Below, piece after piece: positions 1 through 9,146 of a DNA stretch of 64,000 nucleotides. A program made the position numbers and the translations under genes. The stretch is from the NCBI GenBank assembly GCA_030770545.1, contig CM061098.1:16396001-16460000 (forward strand), in the 5' to 3' direction. This stretch comes from Macropodus opercularis. Taxonomy: Eukaryota; Chordata; Actinopteri; Anabantiformes; Osphronemidae. Below the pieces are notes generated by a model, which was not told the origin of the DNA, searched no databases, and worked only from the letters and a program-made list of their open reading frames with translations. Every line of letters starts with the position of its first letter. Position 1 is the first letter of the stretch.

Positions 1-1732
1 CACGTAACAGAAACAAATTGTCCATAATTGTACGGCCAGGAATACAATATGTTTGGTTATTATTTACAATGGTGTCCATGCATGCTTTCAGTCTGTTCGA
101 TAAACATTTGGCTACTATTTTGTAGTCTGTGCAAAGCAGTGAGACCGGCCTCCAGTTTTTTAAGAGTCCAAGATCTCCCTTCTTCGGCAGGAGGGTCAGC
201 ACGGCCCTTGTGCAGCTTAAGGGTAGGGAACCTGACTCCAGGCAGCCTGAGAACACCTGGAACATGTCCTCCCCTATCACGGCCCAGAAGCATTTGTAGA
301 ATTCAGAGGGAAGCCCATCTACTCCCGAGGAACGGCCACAGTTCAGCTGTTGGACTGCTGTTGACATCTCAGCGAGGGTAATGGTGTTTTCTAGGGAAGC
401 CGACTGGTTCTCTCCTAGTCGCGGTAGTCCTTGTAGGATCTCCTCCATGTGGTCAGAGTCACAGTTTTCAGCATTAAAGAGCTCAGAATAAAAATCTATT
501 GCCAGTCTCCTCATGTCTGACGGTCTGGTTGTGATGGACCCATCTGGAGACTTCAGGTGCATCATTAAGTTGCTGTCCCGCACTCTTTTCTCTAACTTAA
601 AAAAGAATGATGTTGGAGCATCTATATCAGCTATCCTAGAAATTCTGTTTCGTACTAATGCTCCTTTTGCTTTTTCATGCATGAATTTACCCAGTGCTTC
701 CTTTTTGTTTGCTAGAAGTCTCCGGTTGCAGCTGTTATTATTATTAATTATGTCTTCTTCAAGGACCCAAATGTCTCTCTCTAACCTCTCTATCTGGTTT
801 CTCTCGGTCTCTGTTTTATGTTTTGAGTACTGCTGACAAAAGATTTGTATTTGTTTTTTTCCCACCTCCCACCACAGAGTGAGATGTTCAAAATCATTCT
901 GCCTCAGTCTCCACTGACTCCAGAAGACAGTGAAGGCTTGACAGAAAGTTTTATCCTGCGTAAGGCGTACGTTAAACCGCCAGTAGGGACATCGCTGGTG
1001 ACGTATGAACAGAGAGAGGTCTGCTGTTATTAGATGGTGATCAGAAAAGCCAATTGGAAAGATTGTGGACTTCATTAATCGGTTATGGTGTGTTTTGTTC
1101 AGGTAGATTCTGTCTAACCGGGCTGCTTTGATATTGCCTTCCGTGCTTTTGACCCATGTGTACTGCCTAACTTGTGGGTTTAGTTTTCTCCAGACGTCAA
1201 CTAGGTCGTTCTCTGCAGTGACTCTAGACAGGAGGGAAGCTGATGGTGCGTGTGGTTCGGTTGAGTTTCTATCTACTGCAGCACATGTAGTGCAGTTCCA
1301 GTCTCCCCCCATAAGTAGAACAGAGCTGCTGTCCAGTTGTTTTAGTTGATCTGACAGTTTATGGAATTGATCTAAGCGACCAGCGCCGGTGTTGTATGCA
1401 TATACATTGATAAGAGCGAGGTGTACATCCCTGATTCTTGCTTCTATTATTTGCATCCTTCCCTGCTCTATTTCGACTGAGGAAACATCGCGTAACTCTA
1501 GGTTTGGTGAAATGAGGGTTGCTACGCCTGCACTGAGGTTGGTGTCGTGGCTCAGAAAGGCCTGACCTGCCCACTCCATGCCCCAGTCAACCTCGTTGTC
1601 TCTTGTGCTATGTGTCTCCTGTAAGAAGAGCACATCTAAGTTTTTGGCTTTGCACATCTCAAAGACAGCAGCTCTTTTATCCTTATCCCTCCCACCGTTC
1701 ATGTTTAAGCTTCCTATCCTCAGCCTCTCCAT
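1..1732 (-). CDS. Tx1-like LINE ORF2, endonuclease plus start of reverse transcriptase (partial)
   Basis: This is the polyprotein that nicks target DNA and reverse-transcribes the element RNA at the nick. Reading from the ATG at 1732 I found no stop in frame down to base 1, about 577 codons. The N-terminus begins MERLRIGSLNMNGGRDKDKR, typical of APE-like endonucleases. Catalytic signatures follow in the expected order: FLQETH, LLMGGDWNCT, DRIYLN and FSDHHL. A linker follows, then the front of the reverse transcriptase with NWRPVSLLCTDYKIVAKCLS and YCIPGRTIMDNLFLLR close to the window edge. The catalytic YxDD box and everything C-terminal lie outside. The start was chosen because it is the first ATG of the frame and lies just before the endonuclease fold, 80 bases after ORF1. 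Smaller frames in this interval are shadows. Confidence 0.88.
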   Translation of the reverse strand, partial: MERLRIGSLNMNGGRDKDKRAAVFEMCKAKNLDVLFLQETHSTRDNEVDWGMEWAGQAFLSHDTNLSAGVATLISPNLELRDVSSVEIEQGRMQIIEARIRDVHLALINVYAYNTGAGRLDQFHKLSDQLKQLDSSSVLLMGGDWNCTTCAAVDRNSTEPHAPSASLLSRVTAENDLVDVWRKLNPQVRQYTWVKSTEGNIKAARLDRIYLNKTHHNRLMKSTIFPIGFSDHHLITADLSLFIRHQRCPYWRFNVRLTQDKTFCQAFTVFWSQWRLRQNDFEHLTLWWEVGKKQIQIFCQQYSKHKTETERNQIERLERDIWVLEEDIINNNNSCNRRLLANKKEALGKFMHEKAKGALVRNRISRIADIDAPTSFFFKLEKRVRDSNLMMHLKSPDGSITTRPSDMRRLAIDFYSELFNAENCDSDHMEEILQGLPRLGENQSASLENTITLAEMSTAVQQLNCGRSSGVDGLPSEFYKCFWAVIGEDMFQVFSGCLESGSLPLSCTRAVLTLLPKKGDLGLLKNWRPVSLLCTDYKIVAKCLSNRLKACMDTIVNNNQTYCIPGRTIMDNLFLLR

Positions 1733-1812
1733 GAAGAAAAGAAAAATATAGAGAAAGCAGAGGACAGTTTGGTCTTTCCTAGTGTGTGGAGTGTTCCAGG
1801 GGACACCAGCCA

Positions 1813-2991
1813 TCATTTCTGGACATTCAGAGCATTTTTTCCTTTTCTTTCTTTTCTTAGTTTTGTTAACATTTTTTTCAGGCGAAATCTCTTCTGTTTG
1901 CTGAGTTCGTCATAGCCAACCTTTCTCATTATTTTCATGGCTGAGTTGATGAAACCCTCCACATTAGAGAAGAAGTCTGTTATTTCTACATACTGTCTAC
2001 CGAAAGTCTCGTCCAGAAAGTCATTAATGTCCTTCAGGGTGTAGGACTGCGTGTCCTCATGTGTCACAATATCAGAAAATTGTGACAGTGTGTCATCGTC
2101 AATTGTTTGGTCGTCGTCAGTCTCCGTCGTCTTGTTGTTCTGTTCACTGATGTCTGTTCTATGGGAGTCGTGGCCAGATGCGCCTGCTGTTTCCTCTACT
2201 TGTCCAGCAGTCTGGTCTTCCTCCGTAGCCAGAGGTTCACTACTCCTTTTCTCGTCTTGCGTCGTTCTAACTGACCTGTCACTGGGGGCTGGTGTGTGCT
2301 GTTGCGGGGGGGTGACGCCGGCGTCCTCGGCGGCTTGTTGTGCCGCCTGAGGGCCGTCTGCGCCAGCTCTGCCCGCGGCCTGTTCGCCAGCTGACCCGCT
2401 GCCTGCGCCCTTCTCCCGGTGCGGACATGCCGTCCGCTTATGTCCGACATCTCCACACTCGAAGCATTTCATGCTTCCCGAGCTCGCATAAACGGTGTAA
2501 AAAGCGTTTTCAAACTTTACTTTGAAAGATACGTTCAGCGTTTGTTCTGGATCGCTTAAATACATAAACGCCTGTCTCCGCAGAGACTGGACGTGCTGCA
2601 AACGAACATCTTTGCATCCGAGGCGAACTGTTCTAAAGGTGGTGGCGAACTTTCCAAAACGGGAAAGTTCTTTTTCCAGCAGTTCGTCAGGGATAAAGGG
2701 CGGAACCCCGGAGACGGTGATGCGCGTAGAGGGCACAAACAGCGGCGACACGGCCACAAGCTCATCCTCCAGCACCAGGCCCGTCTCAACCAGCCTGTGC
2801 ACCAGTCGTTCCTCTCGGAGAAACGCTACCACTGCTCTGCTCATCCGAGAACCGTATGTAATGTTTTCAAAGCCTATTTGTTCTCCCATTGCCAGGAGAA
2901 CCTGCTCTACTGAATATTTTGGATCTGCCGCCACCCGAACCCCGTGTCTCATTGACAGGGGCGGCGAGCCCTCCCCCGGGAGGGACGCCAT
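1813..2991 (-). CDS. Tx1-like LINE ORF1, RNA-binding gag-like protein with CCHC knuckle
   Basis: ORF1 proteins of this group bind element RNA and form the retrotransposition particle. The frame is open from an ATG at 3015. I prefer the second ATG at 2991, which sits in a strong vertebrate initiation context (GCCATGG) and gives MASLPGEGSPPL, about 392 residues. Counting from the upstream Met, residues 97-178 look like an RRM-type fold (ITVSGVP as RNP2-like, RRQAFMYLS as RNP1-like). A CCHC zinc knuckle, CFECGDVGHKRTAC, lies at residues 184-197. An acidic, Q/T/S-rich low-complexity stretch follows, then a lysine/arginine-rich C-terminus (KKMLTKLRKERKGKN). No frameshift or stop is present. The RRM assignment is by eye; the knuckle is certain. 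Confidence 0.85.
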   Translation of the reverse strand: MASLPGEGSPPLSMRHGVRVAADPKYSVEQVLLAMGEQIGFENITYGSRMSRAVVAFLREERLVHRLVETGLVLEDELVAVSPLFVPSTRITVSGVPPFIPDELLEKELSRFGKFATTFRTVRLGCKDVRLQHVQSLRRQAFMYLSDPEQTLNVSFKVKFENAFYTVYASSGSMKCFECGDVGHKRTACPHREKGAGSGSAGEQAAGRAGADGPQAAQQAAEDAGVTPPQQHTPAPSDRSVRTTQDEKRSSEPLATEEDQTAGQVEETAGASGHDSHRTDISEQNNKTTETDDDQTIDDDTLSQFSDIVTHEDTQSYTLKDINDFLDETFGRQYVEITDFFSNVEGFINSAMKIMRKVGYDELSKQKRFRLKKMLTKLRKERKGKNALNVQK

Positions 2992-3204
2992 GGCAAGTTT
3001 AGAACACGCTAACACCTACAACACTGTTTGTCACCCTAAACCAAGTAACCGGAAATTAAGGAAGTCATTTACCTTGTCACCCGAGAGTGATGCAGACACC
3101 GAAAGAGAAAAGCTCACGAAGTCTTAGTCCCATCCAAGAACTCCACACTCTCTGTGAACTCCACAGCCACTCACACACTCACCCGGAACTCCCAACATGC
3201 AACG

Positions 3205-3208
<4 letters not shown>
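2992..3208 (-). promoter_or_regulatory. 5' UTR / internal promoter region of the Tx1-like element
   Basis: About 215 bases separate ORF1 from the (GA)n tract. They hold no open frame on the element strand and should carry the internal Pol II promoter that such LINEs need. No TATA box is visible. The function is inferred from position only. Confidence 0.5.

Positions 3209-3261
<53 letters not shown>
3209..3261. repeat. (GA)n / (TC)n microsatellite at the 5' junction of the Tx1-like element
   Basis: About 25 uninterrupted AG units. It directly abuts the element 5' UTR, so on the element strand the insertion is preceded by (TC)n. Confidence 0.97.
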
Positions 3262-3266
<5 letters not shown>

Positions 3267-3544
3267 GCAGGCAAAGTGTGCATTTGTGGTGCTGACCTTA
3301 CATATGTATATTGGAGATATACATGAGCTTTTGACAGCTTGTTTCTTTTGTTTGTTTTGTTCATTTGGACGTTTTGACCGTTGTGTGGAGTACTTTCACC
3401 CTGGACCTGCATTTTTGGCGCTGTTAATAAAATTACATCCTGCACTCAAGTGCTGTTGCGAGTGAAGCCATCATTCTTTCAACAAACTTTAACACGTCTG
3501 AGGTGAGCTGGTAGAGCTCACGTCTCACAAGCACCCTGCAGAAG

Positions 3545-4027
3545 ACCGGTGCTAAAACAGATATAGCTGGATACGTGAAACAACTTACACAACTGCAAGA
3601 GAAGTTTACTTTGCGGTTTGAGGACTTGGACCAAAAAAGACCACAGATCACTTTTCTCATCGACCCGTTTAATGCTGACACCGACTGCCTGAAAACCTCA
3701 CTGTTACTGATGAGGCAGCGAGTGAACTAGAAATGATTGAGCTACGCGAGGACGATAGACTGAAATGTCTTTTGAAGGAAGGCCATGTTACGTTTTGGAG
3801 AGCTGTGCCAACTGAAAAATATCTGTGTGTAAAAAGAGCCGCTCTCAAGCTGCTGTCTATGTTCTTGTCAACATACGTCTGTGAGAAGCTGTTTTCTACT
3901 TTGATCAAAGCACCGGTCTATTCTGACTGACACTCATGTAAAGGAACTGCTCCGAGTGGCTACAACTGAATACAAACCTGATTTGCAGAAGATTACTGAA
4001 AACAAAAGATGCCAGAAATCCCACTGA
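3545..4027 (+). pseudogene. hAT-family transposase C-terminal relic (hATC dimerisation domain)
   Basis: This is a broken C-terminal piece of a hAT transposase of the kind related to vertebrate ZBED/EPM2AIP1-like proteins. Three frames in succession give the expected order: a segment with LQEKFTLRFEDL and FLIDPFNA (about 3590-3685), a segment with LREDDRLKCLLKEG, EKYLCVKRAALKLL and TYVCEKLFSTLIK (about 3690-3908), and a last segment with ILTDTHVKELLRVATTEYKP and ENKRCQKSH ending at a stop at 4025-4027. The middle part contains the conserved hATC core, here Y-x-C-E-K-x-F-S. Two frame changes (near 3690 and 3910) and the lack of the RNase H-like catalytic region make it non-functional. The family is clear; the exact subfamily is not. 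Confidence 0.75.
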
Positions 4028-4229
4028 GATTATCATCCCATCACTTCAACAAGGTAACAAAAAACACCTGACTGAGCATGTTATATTATGTTTTTAATAT
4101 ATTATTGTTAAAATTATATGCTTTTGTGTGAGTGTTTGTCTGTTTTGGCAGGTCACTGCGTGGTGTGGCTCTCTGACTCTCACAGTTTAAAATTTTGGCT
4201 CTTTTTGTCGAACTTGTTCGCCACCCCTG
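4028..4229 (+). mobile_element. 3' non-coding end and terminal inverted repeat of the hAT relic
   Basis: The stretch ends in TTCGCCACCCCTG, whose complement starts CAGGGGTGGCGAA, a hAT-style terminus. The matching left terminus was not found; the Tx1-like insertion side may have removed it. Confidence 0.55.
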
Positions 4230-6185
4230 GTCTAGTTTCTGTACTATTCCTGTTAGATCTTAGTGCAGCATTTGATACGATAAATCACAGCATTCTATTA
4301 CAGAGACTGCCTTTAATCCTAACATTAAAGGATTAGGGATTAAAGGCACAGCACTGGGATGGTTTAAATCTTATTATTACAGATTCCAGTTTGTTAATGT
4401 TGATGATCAATCTTCCATCCGCACAAAAATTAGCTTTGGAGTTCCACAGGGTTCTGTGCTCGGTCCAATGTTGTTACTGTTACCGATGATACAAATGTTA
4501 TATTTGTTACAAACTCTGAGACTCAAACGTGTAGCAAGTCAGAGCTCAAACGTGGTAACTAAAAATTTATCAAAATAGAAAATCACAGCAGCTGGAGAAA
4601 TTAACAACACAAAGTTTCGAAAAACACTGAGAAAAACAAAACGGTGCCTAATGCAGGATCAAATAGATTGAAAAGCTCGAAAAACCCAAAAGCTGCCAAC
4701 TAGCAATGAGAGAACCACTTAAATACTAATAAACATAATTGAAAATAACAAACAGGTGAGTACAAACGGAAATGGTGAACAAATACCACAGATAAGCAAC
4801 ATGAACCTAATCCTACTGTCTGGCAGCCTGACTTTGTTTTCACAATATTTGTATATGAAACCATATGAAATGAATCAATTACTCAAACTTGTTTAAAATA
4901 AATCAAATCCTGGCTGTCCCGTAACTTCTTTCAACTACATTCAAATAAAACTGAGGTTATTATTGTTGGTGCTAAAAACCATAGAGAATCAGATTGTTAC
5001 TCTGGATGACATAATGTTAGCTTCAGGTTCTATTGTAGGAACCTTGGTGTCATTTTTGACCAAGATCTCTCCTTTACATCATATACTAAAGAAATCTCTA
5101 AAACTGCCTACTTCCACTTTAGGAATATTGCTAAAATTAGGAGCATCCTCTCACAGAGTGATGCTGAAAAATTAATCCATGCATTTGTTACCTCTAGGCT
5201 GGACGACTGTAACTCTCTACTCATAGGATGACCCAATTACTCTTTAAAAAGCCTCCAGTTAATTCAAAATGCTGCAGCCAGAGTCTGACTGGACTTAGGA
5301 AGAGAGATCACATTTCTCCAACATTAGCTTCTCTGCATTGGCTTCCTGTCAAATCTAGGATAGAATTCAAAATTCCTCTCCTCACTTACAAAGCTCCATC
5401 TGAAAGATGATCTCCATCTATCTGAAAGACCTCATGGCTCCTTATGCTCCCTTCAGAACGCTTGGTTCTCAGAGCGCTGGTCTACTTGTGGTTCCTAGAG
5501 TTTCTGAATGTAGAACGGGAGGCAGAGCCTTTAGCTCCAAGCTCCTCTATGGGGAACCATCTTCCAGTTCAGGATCTAACAGCAGATGCCTGCTCTAGTT
5601 TAAAACTAGGCTTAAAACCTTCCTTTTTGACAAAACTTACAGTTAAAGTTTGTCGCTCTGATCCATCTCTTAGTTCAGCTGCTATAGACTTAGATGCTGG
5701 GGGACGTCCTTCACTCACTGAGCTCTTTTCGGTTTCTTCTATCCACTAACATGCCTCCATGTCTATGTGACTAACTCTATTCTAATCTCCAGGTATCGTC
5801 AGACTCAGAGCCGTGTGTCTCCAGTGTTCAGTTGCTGGTCCAATCATCCTGCCTGTGTCTGTTGTTGCTTGTTTTGTTGTGGTTGTGTTCTTTTCTCTCT
5901 TCTCTATCCCTTCACTCCAACCGGTCAAGGCAGATGTTCTCCCACACTGACCTGGGTCTGCTGGAGGTTTCTTCCTCTATAGAGGGAGTTTTTCCTCTCC
6001 CCTGTTGCTATTAAAATTGAAGAACAATTTATTGATTGGCTACAATTAAAAGCTGCTTTATGTGGGATTTGTTAGGTTTAGTTTGGTTTAGTTCTGTAAG
6101 ATCTTAAATCTTACTTGTAAAGTGCCTTGAGATAATCACTGTTGTGAATTGGCGCTATGTAAAGTAAACTGAACTGAATTTAAAT
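4230..6185 (+). mobile_element. 5'-truncated, decayed L2/Maui-type LINE copy (copy A)
   Basis: The copy starts inside the reverse transcriptase, with a fragment reading LLDLSAAFDTINHSILLQRL, and has GVPQGSVLGP near 4440. It continues to the LINE C-terminal region (HISPTLASLHWLPVKSRIEF near 5310) and the family 3' UTR, ending in TTGGCGCTATGTAAAG. Compared with the copy at 8031-12821 it has many indels and stops. At about 4515-4848 some 330 bases of unrelated sequence replace the segment that should hold the YADD box. Its 5' truncation point coincides with the hAT terminus. It is a dead copy. Confidence 0.85.
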
Positions 6186-7056
6186 GAAAATTGAATTTTA
6201 ATTAATTGCTCCTTATTTAGTTGCTGTTTAATTTATTTATCATCTATTTCTATGAATAAGTTTGTTGTTATCCGAAATAATGAATGAGGCTAATAATAAG
6301 TGAGCTTCACTTCATCACTAGTTGGGAATTAAACCTACTAATCAAGCAATAAATAGAATTCTAAAACTTTTTAGTAAATATCTCTGTTATTTTGTTGATA
6401 TTGTTCAAGCGGTCTGAATTATGATGGTCTAATTTACATCTAGTGATACAATGCACCAATTAACATGTCACAGTCAGGTCTCTATTTCAGGGTTTCTAGT
6501 GTAAACAGGCTGACGACAGCTGATTGAGGCTTGAGTCAGTTGAGATGGTGGTGGAGATGTGACAGTGACTGACTGAGTGGTCCACGTTATCAGGGTCCAG
6601 CTGGAAGAGTGACAAATGGGAGCCCAGAGGTTTGGCAGGGTGACGTCAGGCCAGAGACATCACTGGAAGTCATCAAGGCAGAGAGCTTCTGTCTGACGCA
6701 GGCTCGAGCCAGAATGGGTTGGAGCAGAGGTCTGAGTGGCACTGGAGGAATCCTCACAAGCTGTTCACTTGAATAAAGTAAACTTTTCACTTCTGTGTCT
6801 TCTGCAGACCCACAGTCTTTTCTCTGGTCAGACTATGTTCTATGTAGTCCTCAAATCAGACTATGTTCCCTCCAGCTATTTGTGACACATAATTCTGAAG
6901 ACTCTCTCCATCTGCAGTAGCTATGTTGAGAGAGTGATGCAGCAGATGTTCAAAATGCGGCTGGTGGTTTATCTAGGGCATCTCATTGGCAGTGTAAGAC
7001 ACAGCAGGACATGTCCACAGGTACCTGAGCAGTTAATCCATGCTAATTCCCAACAG

Positions 7057-7057
<1 letters not shown>
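6186..7057. other. No gene recognised
   Basis: AT-rich sequence followed by a moderately GC-rich stretch (about 6470-6880). Short open frames here show no recognisable motif. A pyrimidine run ending TCTTCTGCAG at 6810 resembles a splice acceptor but has no supporting exon. Confidence 0.5.

Positions 7058-7094
<37 letters not shown>
7058..7094. repeat. (CA)n microsatellite
   Basis: About 18 uninterrupted AC units. Confidence 0.97.
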
Positions 7095-7098
<4 letters not shown>

Positions 7099-7819
7099 TG
7101 AATCAGTTAAAGGAACAGCTTCTTCAGAGCACATACAGTATGTTCTGTAGACAACCTACGTAAATAAGAAATAAGCTGTATCACGTGTCCTATTAAGCAG
7201 TTCATAAAGCACCATTGTACAGGAACAAGAGACTTCACACATGGATAACGCATTGAGTTACAGTGAAGCTTAACCCTGGTGACACTGTATAGTTTTTTAA
7301 TGTGCATATGCACTATATATAACTTGAGGCTCAACTGCAAACTGATCCTGCAACACACGTTTGTCCTCTGTTCCTTAACACCGTGGGTGTGTGCGTCACT
7401 CTTTTTTGTCTTTGTAGCTTGTCTATTGAGTCCACTGATCAGCAAGCGGAGACCACATAACACATGTGACATACAGTATAAACCCACCTCTACTTATAAG
7501 TAGTGTGAACCAGAGCTCGGTCACCTTCAGAGCAGCTAATATACAAACATTATGTGAGGTGCAGAGTGATACACTTGTCACGCTTGAATTGTTAGAATGG
7601 CAGTTTGGGAAATTGGCTTGGATCCTGTTTTGACTGTTGTGGCACCAACCTTATTGAAGCTATTACTACCGGGGCTGCATTCATCTCGCAAAGACGGTTT
7701 AACTGATGTGCATTTTAGCAAAGGACAGTTCCAGTGGGTGATGCTTTTGTGTTGAAGCTGTCCGTAGGTCATCCCCACTTTAAAGTACACTACAACAGCT
7801 TTTAGGCCAACATGAGACA

Positions 7820-7880
7820 TTAACCCTCGTGCAGCCTTCGAGGGGCAACCCCTGATTTTTTATTTTGACCCCTCGAATTT
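7820..7880 (+). mobile_element. piggyBac-like terminal fragment with TTAA flank
   Basis: A TTAA at 7820-7823 is followed by CCCTCGTGCAGCCTTCGAGG, nearly the same as the starts of the repeats at 40787 and 54670. TTCGAGGGG pairs with CCCCTCGAA about 30 bases on. No matching right end is visible, so this is a partial copy. The 7095-7819 interval before it holds nothing recognisable. Confidence 0.5.
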
Positions 7881-8009
7881 CAATAAAAGGGCATATAATG
7901 GCTTATAACGCACGCACAGATGCACAAAATAGAAAAAGAATAAAGTTAATTCTGTCTTCCTAGAAAACTAGAATAATGGGATTAACATACATTCTCTGAC
8001 TAAAATAAC

Positions 8010-8030
8010 TATATATATATATATATATAT
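8010..8030. repeat. (AT)n tract at the 5' end of the L2-type LINE
   Basis: About ten AT units directly before the first element-specific base. It is matched by a second (AT)n at the element's 3' end. Confidence 0.95.
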
Positions 8031-8287
8031 TGGCTGACTGACGGTAAGCGTATCGCGTCACTTCCTGTCACCGAGGTTTCCTGCTGGTCTGTTGCTGGTC
8101 GCAGCAGCGTTTTTTGCTAAACAAATCTCCTCACTTTTATCTCTTTACTGTTGTTTTTCTAACTTACTTCGAGTGCCTAAGGGTCGCACGCTTGTAATAC
8201 TCAAGCACCTTATTCCCCTCTCATTAAAAGCACTGCTAATTTCGTAGCTTTCTGGTCTTTTCGGCTAAGCTAGCTTAACTTTCTGCC
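8031..8287 (+). promoter_or_regulatory. 5' UTR of the L2-type LINE
   Basis: About 257 bases lie between the (AT)n tract and the ORF1 ATG. The stretch is pyrimidine-rich with several CpGs, as expected for a TATA-less internal LINE promoter. The promoter role is inferred. Confidence 0.5.
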
Positions 8288-9140
8288 ATGGCTTCCCTGT
8301 CTTCTCCTTCTTTTTCTTGCTCGGTGTGCCTTATGTTTAGCTCGTCCTCTGCCTCCATTAGTGTTAATGGTATCTGTAATAAGTGTGAGATAGTGGCAGC
8401 GCTGGAGGCGAGGCTGACTGATTTGGAATCTCGGCTCCGCACTGTGGAAAACCAGTCAGCTAGTCAGGCCCCGCTAGCTAGTGCGGAGCCTCCTAGCTTA
8501 GCTGCTAATCGTCCCTCAGTGGGTCCCGAGCAGCCGGGATGTGACTGGGTGACGGTTCGTAGGAGTCGTAGTTCTAGGCAGTCGCCCACGGTTCACCACC
8601 AGCCGCTTCACGTTTCAAACAGATTTTCCCCACTCAGCGACACACCCGCTGAGAAACCCACCCTGATCATTGGTGACTCCATAGTCAGAAACGTGAAGTT
8701 AGAGACGCCAGCGGTCATGCATCCCTGGGGCCAGAGCGGGCGACATCCAGTCTTACCTGAAGCTCCTGCATAAGGATAAGCGTAAATACAGTAAGATCGT
8801 AATACACGCAGGAACTAATGACTCCCGGTTACGCCAATCGGAAGTCACTAAAACTAACATTGAGTCGGTGTGTTCGTTTGCCAAAACGATGTCGGACTCC
8901 GTAGTTTTCTCTGGACCCCTCCCCAATCTGACCAGCGACGACATGTTTAGCCGCCTGTCGTCGCTTCACCGCTGGCTGTCTAGGTGGTGTCCAGCAAACG
9001 ATGTGGGCTTTGTAGACAATTGGAGCAGTTTTTGGGGAAAACCTGGGCTGATTAGAAGAGACGGCGTCCATCCCACCTTGGATGGAGCATCTCTGCTCTC
9101 TAGTAATATGGCCGAGTTGATTAGACTCCCTAAACCATGA
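8288..9140 (+). pseudogene. L2-type LINE ORF1 with zinc-ribbon-like N-terminus and SGNH-esterase-like domain, one frameshift
   Basis: ORF1 starts at an ATG in good context (TGCCATGG). Residues 11-33 hold two CxxC pairs (C11/C14 and C30/C33) that could bind zinc. A heptad-like stretch at about 34-56 (VAALEARLTDLESRLRTVE) looks like a coiled coil. From residue 124, TLIIGDSIVRN carries the GDS block with the candidate nucleophile Ser131. The frame then shifts near 8715. The remainder is read in another frame, with PGARAGDIQSYLK, IHAGTNDSRL (GxND block) and RRDGVHPTLDG (D-x-x-H block), and ends at the TGA at 9138-9140. Loss of two bases at a former CpG near 8715 would explain the shift. All SGNH blocks are otherwise present. 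Esterase-like ORF1s are known in CR1/L2-type LINEs; their exact role is unsettled. Confidence 0.85.
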
Positions 9141-9146
9141 CCCAGA

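Larger units (their letters stand above)
1..3208 (-). mobile_element. Tx1-like (L1-clade) non-LTR retrotransposon, 5' half
   Basis: The minus strand reads, in order, a short 5' UTR, an ORF1 with a CCHC knuckle, a gap of about 80 bases and a long ORF2 that runs off the left edge of the window. ORF order, an APE-type endonuclease at the ORF2 N-terminus and the gag-like ORF1 fit the Tx1 group of the L1 superfamily. Neither ORF is broken within the window, which suggests a recent insertion. The 5' boundary is set where the unique 5' UTR meets the (GA)n tract. The 3' end is outside the window, so a target duplication cannot be tested. Confidence 0.85.

Noticed and set aside
2051..3127. Plus-strand open frames of up to 201 codons
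   Set aside because: They lie antisense to the clear Tx1-like ORF1 and show no motifs.
3154..3465. Plus-strand open frames with (ER)n repeats and the minus frame with (SL)n
   Set aside because: They are translations of the (GA)n microsatellite and have no other coding signal.
7578..7820. 80-codon minus-strand frame next to the piggyBac-like end
   Set aside because: No transposase motif (no DDD-type blocks or Cys-rich end) could be seen.
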